A stretch of DNA of 64,000 nt from Shewanella sp. UCD-KL12 (GTDB lineage: Bacteria > Pseudomonadota > Gammaproteobacteria > Enterobacterales > Shewanellaceae): contig NZ_MPHJ01000018.1 of the NCBI RefSeq assembly GCF_001957125.1, positions 42,197 through 106,196 on the forward strand, written 5' to 3'. Below the pieces are notes generated by a model. That model was not told the origin of the DNA. It searched no databases and worked only from the letters and a program-made list of their open reading frames with translations. The stretch's first letter is position 1, and each line of letters starts with the position of its first letter. This document shows, piece after piece, positions 1-9,257 of the stretch. The position numbers and the translations under genes were made by a program.

Positions 1-1
1 T

Positions 2-742
2 GATGGCGATGGTCAAGTAGATAATGTGACACTTTCACCTGAAGAGATGGCACTTGATGCTATGCAGCGTCATTACTTAGCACTTGAGCTAACCCTTGAT
101 GGCAATGTCACCGATGACTTCCGTATTAACTCATCTTACACGTTATCTCATAACTGGGGTAATACTGAGGGACTGGTTAAAACAGATAATGACCAGGCCG
201 ATCCAGGTTGGACAACATCTTATGATTATGGCGACTTGATGGATCATGGTTATGGTGATCTACCTAACGATCATACTCATGTCTTTAAGTTTAATGGTAG
301 CTACGATATTACCGAAGAGTTGATTCTTGGTTTTGTAACTAGCATCAGTTCTGGCCGCCCACAAAATGAGTTCTCTGTTCACCCTGATGGTGTAGATAGT
401 TGTGCTCCTGGTAATCCATGGGATGCGTGTATCAGTCGTTACTATGGCCATGCTAGCCATTATGATGAGAATGGCGACCCGTCACCTCGTGGTACTGCAG
501 GTACATTACCTTGGGTCACTAAGTTAGATTTGTCATTAATGTACCGTACAGAGCTATTTAATGGTGATTTCAGCATTAAAGGAACGGTTTATAACGTGTT
601 CAACTCTGACACTGCAACAAACATCAATGAAGAACGTACTGCCTATGGTGAGGATGGCTTAATGCTTAACCCGAACTATGGTATGACAACTGAGCGTCAA
701 GAGGAGCGTTACTTCTCTTTAGTTGCTCGTTATGAGTTCTAA
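2..742 (+). CDS. TonB-dependent receptor, C-terminal part (5' end outside window)
   Basis: The reading frame is open from the first bases of the window, so the gene starts upstream and only about the last 246 residues are present. They read as the end of an outer-membrane beta-barrel: alternating aromatic and polar strands, then long extracellular-type loops rich in Asp, Gly and Asn. The final residues RYFSLVARYEF end in Phe, the usual barrel-assembly signal. An Asp/Gly-rich stretch at the left edge (DGDGQVDN) could be a calcium-binding loop. It fits a TonB-dependent receptor, in line with the complete receptor that follows on the same strand. The substrate cannot be told from this part. Confidence 0.8.
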   Translation, partial: DGDGQVDNVTLSPEEMALDAMQRHYLALELTLDGNVTDDFRINSSYTLSHNWGNTEGLVKTDNDQADPGWTTSYDYGDLMDHGYGDLPNDHTHVFKFNGSYDITEELILGFVTSISSGRPQNEFSVHPDGVDSCAPGNPWDACISRYYGHASHYDENGDPSPRGTAGTLPWVTKLDLSLMYRTELFNGDFSIKGTVYNVFNSDTATNINEERTAYGEDGLMLNPNYGMTTERQEERYFSLVARYEF

Positions 743-774
743 TACCAATATGGACAAATAATTTTATTATGATT

Positions 775-800
775 AAAAGGCCGCATTAGCGGCCTTTTTT
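775..800 (+). terminator. Rho-independent terminator of the first receptor gene
   Basis: A GC-rich stem (AAAGGCCGC / GCGGCCTTT, loop ATTA) is followed at once by a run of T, 33 bases after the stop codon. Confidence 0.9.
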
Positions 801-1232
801 AATATCCGTTTTGTTACATTTCAGCTTACCTACAAGCTAATATTCCATTTAAATATATTTAGATACTTTTTATACTAATTGCATTTCTAGTGACTATTTT
901 TCTTTTTATCTTAAGTGCTACGTGCGCTAAACCCTACCTTGCTGCTTATATCTTCTCGCGCTACATCACACAAGGACTAGTGCTTTTAGCCGATGCACTC
1001 TTTTTGCCGATCTCTTTTTTGCCCTAGCTAATAAGCCCTCTGCCGTCTTGCATAAATACTCTAATAATCAGCATAAAGCCTGGTTGGTGGTGGCAATAAT
1101 ATATTGCATACAAAATAAAGTATGTGATACATATGTTGTCGCCATGTTTTGTTGTTGTTTTCTTTTTGGTGTCGCCATCAAGGTTAACTGAGCATAGGAC
1201 CTATAAAAAATATATTCTTGGGAGATGGAAGT
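801..1232. other. Intergenic region upstream of the second TonB receptor
   Basis: About 430 bases with no credible gene. It must hold the promoter of the receptor at 1233. The only clear signal is the ribosome-binding site GGAG at 1221-1224, eight bases before that start. I saw no convincing operator or RNA structure. Confidence 0.6.
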
Positions 1233-3923
1233 ATGAAATTTAATAACCTTGCTAAGCTGGTGAGCTTAGCCTGTGGTGGTGTCGTAGCACTATCAGCACC
1301 TGTCTATGCGATAGAGGGCGATGAAGAGACTGTTGAACGTATTGAAGTGACGGGCTCACGCCTTAAACGTGTCGATATGGAAGGGGCAAGCCCAGTCACT
1401 ACGATCACTGCAGAAGATATGGCGACTGCTGGTTTCTCCACTGTAGGTGATGCGTTAAGAGCATCTACATTGAACTCATTTGGTTCATACGGCGGCACAT
1501 CAAACAACAGCTGGTCATCTCAAGCAACGATTCAACTTAAAGGTGCTGATGCAAGTCATACCTTGACACTACTTGATGGCAAGCGTATGGCTAAATCGCC
1601 TGTACTTGGTGGTGGTGCAACCAACATCAACACAATTCCTACAGCTGCCGTTGAGCGCATCGAGATACTGTCTGATGGTGCTTCTGCGATTTATGGTACA
1701 GATGCAATTGCTGGTGTAATTAACATCATTTTGAAGAAAGATTTTGAAGGCGTTGAAGTAAAAGTTCGCGCTGAAGAGCCTGATGCAGAAGGTGGCGGAG
1801 ATAACCACTCAGCGTCATTAACTGGTGGTCTTAGCTCTGATATGGGCAACTTGATGTTCACTATTGAGCACTTTAGAAAGTCAGGTATTACTTTTGGTGA
1901 GCGTCCATATACAGCTGCACACGTTAAAGATGGTCAAGATCCAAATGATTTCAGAAGCTGGATCGGTCTAAGTCAAACAGGTCGTACAATCGATATGGGG
2001 CCAAATGGTGGCTGGGAGTATCAAACTCCATTTACTAATGCCGATTTAAACTGCTCTGACGTTTATGGCGAGAACTTTACTGGACCTCTAAATGACAGCA
2101 AGTATGCTGGCGAGACGTCTTGTGCTTATGATTACACTAAGGCTGCATATAATGATGTTGATCAAGAGCGTACATCTACGCTGCTTAACTACTCATACAA
2201 TATCAGTGATGATATTGAGCTAACTGCACGTGCATATTGGGCGTCAAATACCACAACTGATGTGTCAGCGCCAATTCCTGGTTACATCTCGTTCCCACAG
2301 GCGATGCCAGCTTACACAACTGCTGAAGGTCTAGATCTTCGTGCAGTGCCTGAGGGCGGCGCCATGCTTTACCGTTTCGATACTTCTGGTAACCGTGTAC
2401 GTGAAAGTACCGATAATATTTATGATTTCTTAGTGGGCCTAGACGGCACAACAGATAGCTTCGATTGGAATGCCTCTGTGTCATACAACAAGTATGATGT
2501 ATTCAAATGGGGAACGGGCTATCAACTTAAAGGTGCAACAACCGACCTAGTGGGTGCATGGGATGATGATAGTAATTCATTTGAAGGTTGGGATCCTCGC
2601 GATCCAAATTCAGAGATGCCGGGTGGTGCGACAGCAAACTCAGATGCTCGCCTAACAAGCAGTGCTTTAGAGATTGATGGTGGCCTTAGCTTCGAACTGT
2701 TTGAACTCGCTGGTGGTGCAACTGGTCTATATGTTGGTGCATCATATCGTGAAGAAGAGCTAGACTCGCAGGTTGATGCACTTGATGAAGCGGGTTTGAT
2801 TGCTGGTGGTAGCGGCGGCGCTGGCGGCAGTGGGGAGCGTGATGTCAAAGCGGTCTTCATGGAGATGGCTTTTCCAGTACTTGATAATCTAGAGGTTAAC
2901 CTTGCTGCGCGTTATGATGACTACTCTGATTTTGGTGGCACATTCAACCCACAAGTTTCTGTGCGCTATAACGTATTAGAGCCGCTATTACTTCGTGCAT
3001 CATGGGGAACAGGCTTTAGAGCACCGACGTTAGAAGATCTGAACCAATCTACAAGTGTTGGCTATAACGATGTAACTAACTACCTGAAATGCTATGAAGA
3101 TGGCTTAGGGATCGATGGCTGTGATATCGAAGACAATGTGCCTGTTTCAATTGGTCGCAATGAAAACTTGGGTCCAGAAGAGTCTGAGAGCTATAACTTA
3201 GGAGTTGTATGGGATATTACCGACAACTTCAACATGTCAGTTGATTACTGGTCACTTGAGACTGAAGGGCTGATTAGTTCATTAAATGATAGTGAGATCA
3301 CCCGTACTCAAGCTGAGTTATGGAAAGCTGCGGATGCTGCAGGCGAGCCTCGTCCAGATGTAAGCACTGTTTACCCTGGCACATCAGTATCTCAAAATGG
3401 TGCTGGCAAGCTTACTGCGATGGATAATGTTATGCAAAACATTGGTCTGAGTGAGCGTCAAGGTGTTGATACCAAGTTTGCCTCTACCTTTGAAACTGAA
3501 GTGGGTGACTTTAAGCTAGGTCTTGCATGGTCTCACTACTTAAAGTACACAGATTCAATGCCTGTAGGTGGTGTACAGACAGTCTCACGTAACTGGAGTG
3601 GTACAGAGGATTATCCAGATGATCGTGTTAACTTTACCGCTAACTACTTAGTGGGCGATCATAGTTTGTTCTATCAGGCAGATTATATCGATCATCAATC
3701 AACCACAGATGAGAATGATGATGGCAGCAGCTATCAGATTGATTCTGTTATCTATCACACGTTAAGTTACTCATACACTATGCCTTGGAACAATACGATT
3801 TCGGCAGGTATCAATAACTTGACTGATGAAGACCCAAGGTTTGATGCTGGTGGTGATTATGAGAGCAGCATTTACGACATTATCGGTCGTTCATACTGGG
3901 TATCATTTAGCCAAGCATTCTAA
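1233..3923 (+). CDS. TonB-dependent outer-membrane receptor
   Basis: An 896-residue outer-membrane receptor that would use TonB-ExbBD energy to import a scarce nutrient. The start is the ATG at 1233, with GGAG eight bases upstream; a TTG at 1218 in the same frame is less likely. Residues 1-26 form a signal peptide ending PVYA. A TonB-box-like segment VERIEVTG follows, then the plug domain (SPVTTITAEDM, then VERIEILSDGASAIYGTDAIAGVINIILKK). The large barrel ends in YWVSFSQAF with terminal Phe. Several Cys pairs lie in predicted extracellular loops. The gene stands alone between two terminators. The preceding receptor on the same strand suggests a receptor pair. No neighbouring enzyme tells the substrate. 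Confidence 0.93.
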   Translation: MKFNNLAKLVSLACGGVVALSAPVYAIEGDEETVERIEVTGSRLKRVDMEGASPVTTITAEDMATAGFSTVGDALRASTLNSFGSYGGTSNNSWSSQATIQLKGADASHTLTLLDGKRMAKSPVLGGGATNINTIPTAAVERIEILSDGASAIYGTDAIAGVINIILKKDFEGVEVKVRAEEPDAEGGGDNHSASLTGGLSSDMGNLMFTIEHFRKSGITFGERPYTAAHVKDGQDPNDFRSWIGLSQTGRTIDMGPNGGWEYQTPFTNADLNCSDVYGENFTGPLNDSKYAGETSCAYDYTKAAYNDVDQERTSTLLNYSYNISDDIELTARAYWASNTTTDVSAPIPGYISFPQAMPAYTTAEGLDLRAVPEGGAMLYRFDTSGNRVRESTDNIYDFLVGLDGTTDSFDWNASVSYNKYDVFKWGTGYQLKGATTDLVGAWDDDSNSFEGWDPRDPNSEMPGGATANSDARLTSSALEIDGGLSFELFELAGGATGLYVGASYREEELDSQVDALDEAGLIAGGSGGAGGSGERDVKAVFMEMAFPVLDNLEVNLAARYDDYSDFGGTFNPQVSVRYNVLEPLLLRASWGTGFRAPTLEDLNQSTSVGYNDVTNYLKCYEDGLGIDGCDIEDNVPVSIGRNENLGPEESESYNLGVVWDITDNFNMSVDYWSLETEGLISSLNDSEITRTQAELWKAADAAGEPRPDVSTVYPGTSVSQNGAGKLTAMDNVMQNIGLSERQGVDTKFASTFETEVGDFKLGLAWSHYLKYTDSMPVGGVQTVSRNWSGTEDYPDDRVNFTANYLVGDHSLFYQADYIDHQSTTDENDDGSSYQIDSVIYHTLSYSYTMPWNNTISAGINNLTDEDPRFDAGGDYESSIYDIIGRSYWVSFSQAF

Positions 3924-3948
3924 GTAGCTAGATTAAATAACCAGACAC

Positions 3949-3980
3949 AAAAAAGGCACTCATTGAGTGCCTTTTCTTTT
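3949..3980. terminator. Bidirectional terminator
   Basis: Stem AAAAGGCACTCA / TGAGTGCCTTTT, with T-runs at the 3' side on both strands. It sits between the convergent receptor gene (+) and thioredoxin-like gene (-). Confidence 0.9.
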
Positions 3981-3995
3981 TGCGTACAAGCTAAG

Positions 3996-4532
3996 TTATT
4001 TTAGAATTTTAGCCAGATCAACTTCTAATGAAACCTCTGGACGCTCAATAATTCGGCCTATCTCTTCGCCTTTTTGTTTAACGATAAAGGTCGGAATACG
4101 GGTGAATTCATATTGTGCCGCTAACCCTTCAGAATCGGCTTTTTGACGGTCAACACCAATATAAGTTACTGTGATATTTGGATTGTTGATCTCTTCAATT
4201 ATACGAATGAACCGTGGGGTTTCACGGTGACAATCAGGACACCAAGTACCTATGATCACTATGATCTCTGTTGGTTCTTTCAAAGACTTCAGTGGTGTTA
4301 TCGCAGCAGTATCAACCTGATACTCTTTATAACCCTCTGTAAAATCATCTAGCTCAGTCACTAAGGTTTGAGCTTCTACCGCACCAGTTAAAATCACTTC
4401 CTGTTTCTCCTCGCTGCAGGTGGCAATAAAGCCATCTTGCTTTTCATCGAATGCACAGCCGTTGTCAGCTATTGATTGGCAGCTAAAAAAGAGGGCTGTA
4501 GTGGCAAGTAATGCCTTAACGCTATTGTTCAT
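3996..4532 (-). CDS. Secreted thioredoxin-family protein
   Basis: A 178-residue periplasmic protein with a signal peptide (hydrophobic core ALLATTALFFSC, cleavage probably after SIA). The C-terminal half has a thioredoxin fold signature: IIVIIGTWCPDCHRETPRF gives the redox pair CPDC, and TRIPTFIV supplies the conserved cis-Pro segment. Two further Cys lie in the N-terminal region (CAFDEK and ATCSEE), which may form a structural disulfide. A role in thiol-disulfide exchange in the periplasm follows from the family; the partner is unknown. It is a single gene, convergent with the receptor upstream and separated from hemB by about 320 bases. Confidence 0.85.
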   Translation of the reverse strand: MNNSVKALLATTALFFSCQSIADNGCAFDEKQDGFIATCSEEKQEVILTGAVEAQTLVTELDDFTEGYKEYQVDTAAITPLKSLKEPTEIIVIIGTWCPDCHRETPRFIRIIEEINNPNITVTYIGVDRQKADSEGLAAQYEFTRIPTFIVKQKGEEIGRIIERPEVSLEVDLAKILK

Positions 4533-4807
4533 GATGATACCTCAGGCTCAGGGATGTTGACTAGTGCTGCTGTATAGTAGCAATACCTGTATTTAATCAC
4601 TTCGTTCAAAAGGGGAAAAGCTGCACAGCTGATAAAGCTAGGTTAGATCACTATCTATTTGTAGGATTACTTGTATGGGTCACATATTGCCTAGGAGAGC
4701 AGTTGTTAAATAAACCTCTCATTAACGCAGAGGTCATTATTAACCATAGTTTTAGCAAGTGATTCTTTTTGCAACAGCGAGTATTTACATGACAAGTTTG
4801 TAGGCAT
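4533..4807. other. Intergenic region, no gene seen
   Basis: About 275 bases between the thioredoxin-like gene and the hemB terminator. It should contain the minus-strand promoter of the thioredoxin-like gene. No clear motif was recognised. Confidence 0.5.
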
Positions 4808-4832
4808 AAAAAAACCGCAACAGGTGCGGTCT
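4808..4832 (-). terminator. Terminator downstream of hemB
   Basis: On the minus strand the stem ACCGCA / TGCGGT is followed by seven T. It lies about 22 bases after the hemB stop codon. Confidence 0.85.
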
Positions 4833-4854
4833 TTTATCGGCAAAGGTGAGCAGA

Positions 4855-5877
4855 CTATTTAGCCTGATCTTCTTTAAGCCACTGAGCTGCACGTTTAGCA
4901 AAGTAAGTAAGTACGCCGTTAGCCCCCGCTCGCTTAAAGCAAAGTAGAGACTCCATAACGATCGCCTTTTCGGCTAACCAGCCATTTTCAATAGCAGCCA
5001 TATGCATCGCATATTCACCACTCACTTGATAGGCAAAAGTTGGGACTGCAAGTTCAGTTTTAACTCGTGTAACGATATCTAGGTAAGGCATGCCCGGCTT
5101 AACCATGACCATGTCAGCGCCTTCTTGAATATCGAGTGCAACTTCATGTAGTGCTTCATCGCTGTTTGCTGGATCCATCTGGTAGCTATGTTTATTGCCA
5201 CCTTTAAGGTTGCCAGCAGATCCGACAGCATCACGAAATGGACCATAGTAGTTGGACGAGTACTTCGCAGAATAAGCCATGATCTGGGTATTAACGTGAC
5301 CTGCTTCTTCTAACGCTTGGCGAATTGCGCCAATACGACCATCCATCATATCTGAAGGTGCGACGATATCTGCACCAGCTTCTGCATGAGATAGGGCTTG
5401 TTTTACTAGAATTTCAGTGGTGATATCGTTAAGGATATAGCCATCTTCATCGATGATGCCATCTTGACCATGGGTCGTAAACGGATCAAGCGCTACATCT
5501 GTCATCACACCTAGCTCTGGGAATGCTTCTTTCAGGGCACGTACAGCACGTTGAGCTAATGCATCTGCATTGTAAGCTTCTTCTGCTAATAAGGTTTTCT
5601 TTTCAGATGGCGTCACAGGGAAAAGTGCGACAAGCGGAATACCAAGCTCGACAAGCTCTTCAGCTTCTTTTAAAAGTAGGTCGATGGAGTAGCGCTCTAC
5701 ACCCGGCATAGATGCCACTTTCTCGGTGCGATTATTCCCTTCAAGTACGAACATAGGGTAGATTAAATCGTTAACAGAGAGTGTATTTTCAGCCATTAAT
5801 CTACGGCTGAAATCATGCTTACGCATGCGGCGCATTCTACGCTGAGGGAAAGCACTAGTAATTATATTCACATTCAA
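4855..5877 (-). CDS. hemB: Delta-aminolevulinic acid dehydratase (porphobilinogen synthase)
   Basis: A cytoplasmic enzyme that joins two 5-aminolevulinate molecules into porphobilinogen, the second committed step of heme and other tetrapyrrole synthesis. The 340 residues span the whole family. The Schiff-base lysines are at about 205 (YSAKYSSN) and 260 (MVKPGMPYLD). The segment that binds catalytic zinc through three Cys in other homologues reads DVALDPFTTHGQDG here, so this is the Cys-less form, normally magnesium dependent. The start has AGGAG five bases upstream. The gene ends the minus-strand block and has its own terminator. The demand for heme fits the NrfA cytochrome elsewhere in the window. 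Confidence 0.97.
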   Translation of the reverse strand: MNVNIITSAFPQRRMRRMRKHDFSRRLMAENTLSVNDLIYPMFVLEGNNRTEKVASMPGVERYSIDLLLKEAEELVELGIPLVALFPVTPSEKKTLLAEEAYNADALAQRAVRALKEAFPELGVMTDVALDPFTTHGQDGIIDEDGYILNDITTEILVKQALSHAEAGADIVAPSDMMDGRIGAIRQALEEAGHVNTQIMAYSAKYSSNYYGPFRDAVGSAGNLKGGNKHSYQMDPANSDEALHEVALDIQEGADMVMVKPGMPYLDIVTRVKTELAVPTFAYQVSGEYAMHMAAIENGWLAEKAIVMESLLCFKRAGANGVLTYFAKRAAQWLKEDQAK

Positions 5878-5951
5878 CTCCTAACATTGTACTCAGAAAA
5901 TCATTTCGGCTAATAAGACTTAGCATTCTGAGTGTGTTTGACTCGTAAAAT

Positions 5952-7823
5952 CTATTCAGGTTCCGGTGTGTAAACCGTAACCCGATTTCTACCATCGTTT
6001 TTGGCTCGGTAAAGTGCTTTATCTGCTTGTTCTAGTAACTGTGTTGGATGTTGCTCACTGTTTATTACTTCAGCGCTGACACCGATACTGATCGTCAATG
6101 GGATAGAGTGATCTTCCCAGCTGATAGGCAGCTCAAAAATTGCCTGACGAATAAGCTCTGCAACTTGTACCGCACCCTCTTCGTTTGTATTGGGCAGTAT
6201 AATAGCAAACTCTTCCCCCCCAAAACGTGATACCAGATCCGCTGGCCGTTTTAATTTTTCTTTTAATGTCTGCGCGATTAGCCTTAATGTCTGATCGCCT
6301 GCAAGATGGCCATAGTTATCATTGATTGACTTAAAGCGATCAATATCTAACATTAATATCGCCATGGGGGTTTGCTGGCGGCGGCTCAGCCTCCCCTCTG
6401 CCAATAAGCGTTTATCAAATGCGGCTCTATTCTTGACGCCAGTTAAACTGTCTATGGTAGCTTGTTCAGTGAGTTTCTGATTGGCCTCATTGAGCTCTCT
6501 AAGTGCTATCTCGAGCTCTAGTGTGCGCTCTTGTACCATCTGCTCAAGCTTCTCATTACTCTCGGCTTCAATTTTAAGGGCCTCTTCACGTGTCTCTCGC
6601 ACCCTTTGTGCCTGCAATGCTGCTTCTTGTTGGATCTTTAGTTTTGCTTTGCGCTCATCGTTATAGCGAATAGCGAGAACCGCTGCCATAAAGATAATTT
6701 CAAATAACAATCCGAGCATTAGCGGAGTTAAGTGGGAAACTGGGAGCTCAAGTAAACCTAAGTACATGGCGCTGGTAATAAATGAGCCAATTAACATGCC
6801 ACTCCAAGCTAAGGTGTACAGTTTGGCCAGCTTATGACCCTTTAGCGCTTGAATCATGGCCATAGCCATCAATACTAATGTGACTGCCAGTACCGTGATA
6901 ATGTTGATATAAATGGCAAGAGAGTAGTTTAAAAACGGAGTCACGATAGCGAGGAGTAAAGCAAAGCTAGCACTATAGCGACAAATTCTGAGCATGCGTA
7001 AATTATGATATTTAAGCTGGAGTACCTTCTCGGTAAATAGCAGCGCAAAGAAAATGGCCATAGGAACCAAGAAAGGGATCATATATTTTTGCAAAAGTGG
7101 CCATTCAGGCCATATGAACCTAAAAGCAAAGCCATGTAAGGTTGCAACAAGTATCGTGACCGACAATACATAGCCAGAGTAGTAGCTATAGCTAAAAGAG
7201 CGAGAGCTTATGGCAATAAATAAGCTGAATAAGCCTATTGCTGTCAGTGCTCCTAGCTGGAAACCATTAGTTAGTGAGCTTGCTTCAATGTCTTTTGCAA
7301 AGGCATTGGGTGACGTTAAGCTTAATGGCAAAGAGGCGCTACCTTCAGTCTCAATTTTGATATAGAAGGTATTTAATATATCGGGCTCGAGCTGAAAGGG
7401 ATAAAGAAAATGGTTATTAATGATTGGTCTTTCAGTAAAGGGGAGGCTATCTCCCATGATGACCTGCTTGGTGGCTTGTCCCTTGACCACATGATAAAGG
7501 GAGGCGAGATCAATATGGGGATTTGCCAGTGACAGAATGCGATCAATTGGCGTATGGCTCGTATTATAGATACTGAACTTTACCCAGAAAGGCGTTATAC
7601 CTATTCGATTATTAAACGTTGGGGTTAAACGTTGCCACTGATTAGCGCCAAGGCGTTGAACAGAGCCAATGGTGTCATGTGCGTCAGCGGGAGCGTAATA
7701 CAACCATTGAGCGAGCGCTAAGCTGCCTTCATCATCTTTGCTAATGGCCAGTAAGGTCTCTGAGCTGGCATTTGAACAAAACAGCAAAGATAGGCAAAAA
7801 AATAGCAGGCTAAGATACTTCAT
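5952..7823 (-). CDS. Membrane diguanylate cyclase with 7TMR-DISM sensor
   Basis: A 623-residue inner-membrane protein predicted to make cyclic di-GMP. In order: signal peptide; a periplasmic 7TMR-DISMED2-type domain (about 30-180, with TPFWVKFSIYN); seven or so membrane spans (about 190-400); a coiled coil rich in Glu, Lys and Arg; and a C-terminal GGDEF domain. The active-site signature is GGEEF at 535-539. RPAD lies five residues before it, the RxxD product-inhibition site. The start is the ATG at 7823, preceded by AAGAAGG. A longer frame to 7880 would run far into tatD. As chosen, it overlaps the end of tatD by 14 bases, so the two are probably cotranscribed. Confidence 0.93.
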   Translation of the reverse strand: MKYLSLLFFCLSLLFCSNASSETLLAISKDDEGSLALAQWLYYAPADAHDTIGSVQRLGANQWQRLTPTFNNRIGITPFWVKFSIYNTSHTPIDRILSLANPHIDLASLYHVVKGQATKQVIMGDSLPFTERPIINNHFLYPFQLEPDILNTFYIKIETEGSASLPLSLTSPNAFAKDIEASSLTNGFQLGALTAIGLFSLFIAISSRSFSYSYYSGYVLSVTILVATLHGFAFRFIWPEWPLLQKYMIPFLVPMAIFFALLFTEKVLQLKYHNLRMLRICRYSASFALLLAIVTPFLNYSLAIYINIITVLAVTLVLMAMAMIQALKGHKLAKLYTLAWSGMLIGSFITSAMYLGLLELPVSHLTPLMLGLLFEIIFMAAVLAIRYNDERKAKLKIQQEAALQAQRVRETREEALKIEAESNEKLEQMVQERTLELEIALRELNEANQKLTEQATIDSLTGVKNRAAFDKRLLAEGRLSRRQQTPMAILMLDIDRFKSINDNYGHLAGDQTLRLIAQTLKEKLKRPADLVSRFGGEEFAIILPNTNEEGAVQVAELIRQAIFELPISWEDHSIPLTISIGVSAEVINSEQHPTQLLEQADKALYRAKNDGRNRVTVYTPEPE

Positions 7824-8646
7824 CTGCGCCTTCTTTTTCGCAAGTCTTATTGAGTTGCTGCAGCCCAAAAAAATCAACACTATTTTGATAAGCTTGTTGA
7901 GCGAATACCTCTTTCGGTTGTTCCCTCAGGTTAGCGATATATTCAGCAATATAGGGAAGATATTGCGGCTCATTTTTACTCGACTTGGGCTTAGGCCTCA
8001 TGCTACGAGGGAGAAGATAGGGGCTATCTGTCTCTATTAGAATGCGATTATCAGGAATGTCAGGGACAAGGGCCGCGAGTTCAAGGCCTCGGCGTTCATC
8101 GCAAACCCAGCCTGTTATCCCAAGATGAAGGTCTATATCCAGATAAGCCTCCATGCTCTGCCTGTCACCAGTGAAGCAGTGGAGTAGGGCACCAGGAAGC
8201 TCGCTGCGATACTCTTTTAAAATAGCTAAAAAGTCTTGGTGAGCATCTCGCTCGTGCATCAACACCGGCATCTGCATCTCTACAGCCAGTGCAAGCTGTT
8301 CAGCAAAAGCCTGCCTCTGCATCGGCCTTGGTGAAAAGTCTCGGTTGTAATCTAGGCCACACTCGCCAATGGCAACCACTTGAGGGGAAAGTGCCAGTGC
8401 GCTTATCTGCTTTGCACTATCACCTTGCCACTCACTAGCATGATGTGGGTGGACACCCGCAGTGCAATATAGTTGCTGTGGGTAGTCTAGGCACAGTTTC
8501 ACCGCTTGAGCACTTTCATTAATCTCACTGCCAATAACAATAAGCGGCGATACCCTTTGGGCCGCCGCTCGTTGAATGACATCAGATATATTTTTCTCAA
8601 GGGCGCTGCCAATGAGATTGACAGCGATATCTATGTACTCTGGCAT
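7810..8646 (-). CDS. tatD: TatD-family metal-dependent nuclease
   Basis: A 278-residue amidohydrolase-fold enzyme. TatD proteins are metal-dependent DNases/3'-5' exonucleases that are often encoded beside tatABC but are not needed for export. The N-terminal motif is DIAVNL, as in TatD proper, rather than the DxHxH of the YcfH/TatD3 branch. Other family motifs are present: AGVHPHHA, GECGLDYNRDFSP, LMHERDAH, HCFTG and IETDSPYL. The start codon overlaps the upstream gene's stop by one base (TAATG), so translational coupling is likely. The 3' end overlaps the diguanylate cyclase by 14 bases. Confidence 0.95.
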   Translation of the reverse strand: MPEYIDIAVNLIGSALEKNISDVIQRAAAQRVSPLIVIGSEINESAQAVKLCLDYPQQLYCTAGVHPHHASEWQGDSAKQISALALSPQVVAIGECGLDYNRDFSPRPMQRQAFAEQLALAVEMQMPVLMHERDAHQDFLAILKEYRSELPGALLHCFTGDRQSMEAYLDIDLHLGITGWVCDERRGLELAALVPDIPDNRILIETDSPYLLPRSMRPKPKSSKNEPQYLPYIAEYIANLREQPKEVFAQQAYQNSVDFFGLQQLNKTCEKEGADEVS

Positions 8647-9200
8647 TACTTTAGGCGTTTAACCTTAATGGTGGAGTTCTTCTCTTTTACTCCTAAGTAA
8701 AATGCACCAAAAGCACCTTTTTCAATATACACAGTTTGTCCTGACGCTAGCTTAAATCGCTTGCTATCACTCTGTTTCCATACTTGACCATTAGTGAAGT
8801 ATATTTTTAGAGCCCCATATGCATCTTTCTTAATTGAATCAACGTCTAAAAAGATTTTATTAATCTCTTTGTCAGCTGCTTCTTTGTCTTTTTTTATGCT
8901 GGCACTGCCAAATTCATTTTCAATATTGGCGGGGAGCGTGGTGGGTGTAACAGAAGTTGCTTGAGTCTCAGTGACTGCTGCAACGCTAGTTGCTGTAACA
9001 GCGGTTGCTGCTACAGAACTAGTCGATTGAGCACTACTGGCTTTGGGCGCGCTTTTTACGCTTGCTGCTAATGAGTCATAACAGATCAAACGATCTAACT
9101 TATCCGCTTTTGCACTACACTCTGCTAGGCTCTGTTCTAGACCTGCACTTGCTTGTGTAGATACAAGTATTGCTGCTGCGGTAATCCAACTAATGCGCAT
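8646..9200 (-). CDS. Secreted protein of unknown function between tatC and tatD
   Basis: A 184-residue protein with a signal peptide (ending ASA). A short N-terminal module has two Cys (AECSAKADKLDRLICYD). A Ser/Thr/Ala/Val-rich linker of about 50 residues follows. The C-terminal domain reads TNGQVWKQSDSKRF, GQTVYIEKGAFGAFYLG and ends in basic residues. The same arrangement, a 'C..D..LRLxCYD' start and a 'VWxQ..Y..GAFGAFYL' end, occurs in small uncharacterised secreted proteins sometimes labelled VasI-like. I do not infer a secretion role. Its stop overlaps the tatD start, so it probably belongs to the tat transcription unit. Confidence 0.75.
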   Translation of the reverse strand: MRISWITAAAILVSTQASAGLEQSLAECSAKADKLDRLICYDSLAASVKSAPKASSAQSTSSVAATAVTATSVAAVTETQATSVTPTTLPANIENEFGSASIKKDKEAADKEINKIFLDVDSIKKDAYGALKIYFTNGQVWKQSDSKRFKLASGQTVYIEKGAFGAFYLGVKEKNSTIKVKRLK

Positions 9201-9257
9201 TAATATTTTCCCTTATGATATTTGAGCGCGCCATGTTTAACTAATTAGCTGTTCTGC

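Noticed and set aside
2522..2860. Minus-strand frame of 112 codons
   Set aside because: Antisense shadow of the TonB receptor; low-complexity Ser/Pro composition arises from the Gly-rich codons opposite.
7824..7880. Longer N-terminus for the diguanylate cyclase
   Set aside because: The extra 19 residues overlap tatD further and precede a normal signal peptide that begins at the ATG at 7823 with its own ribosome-binding site.
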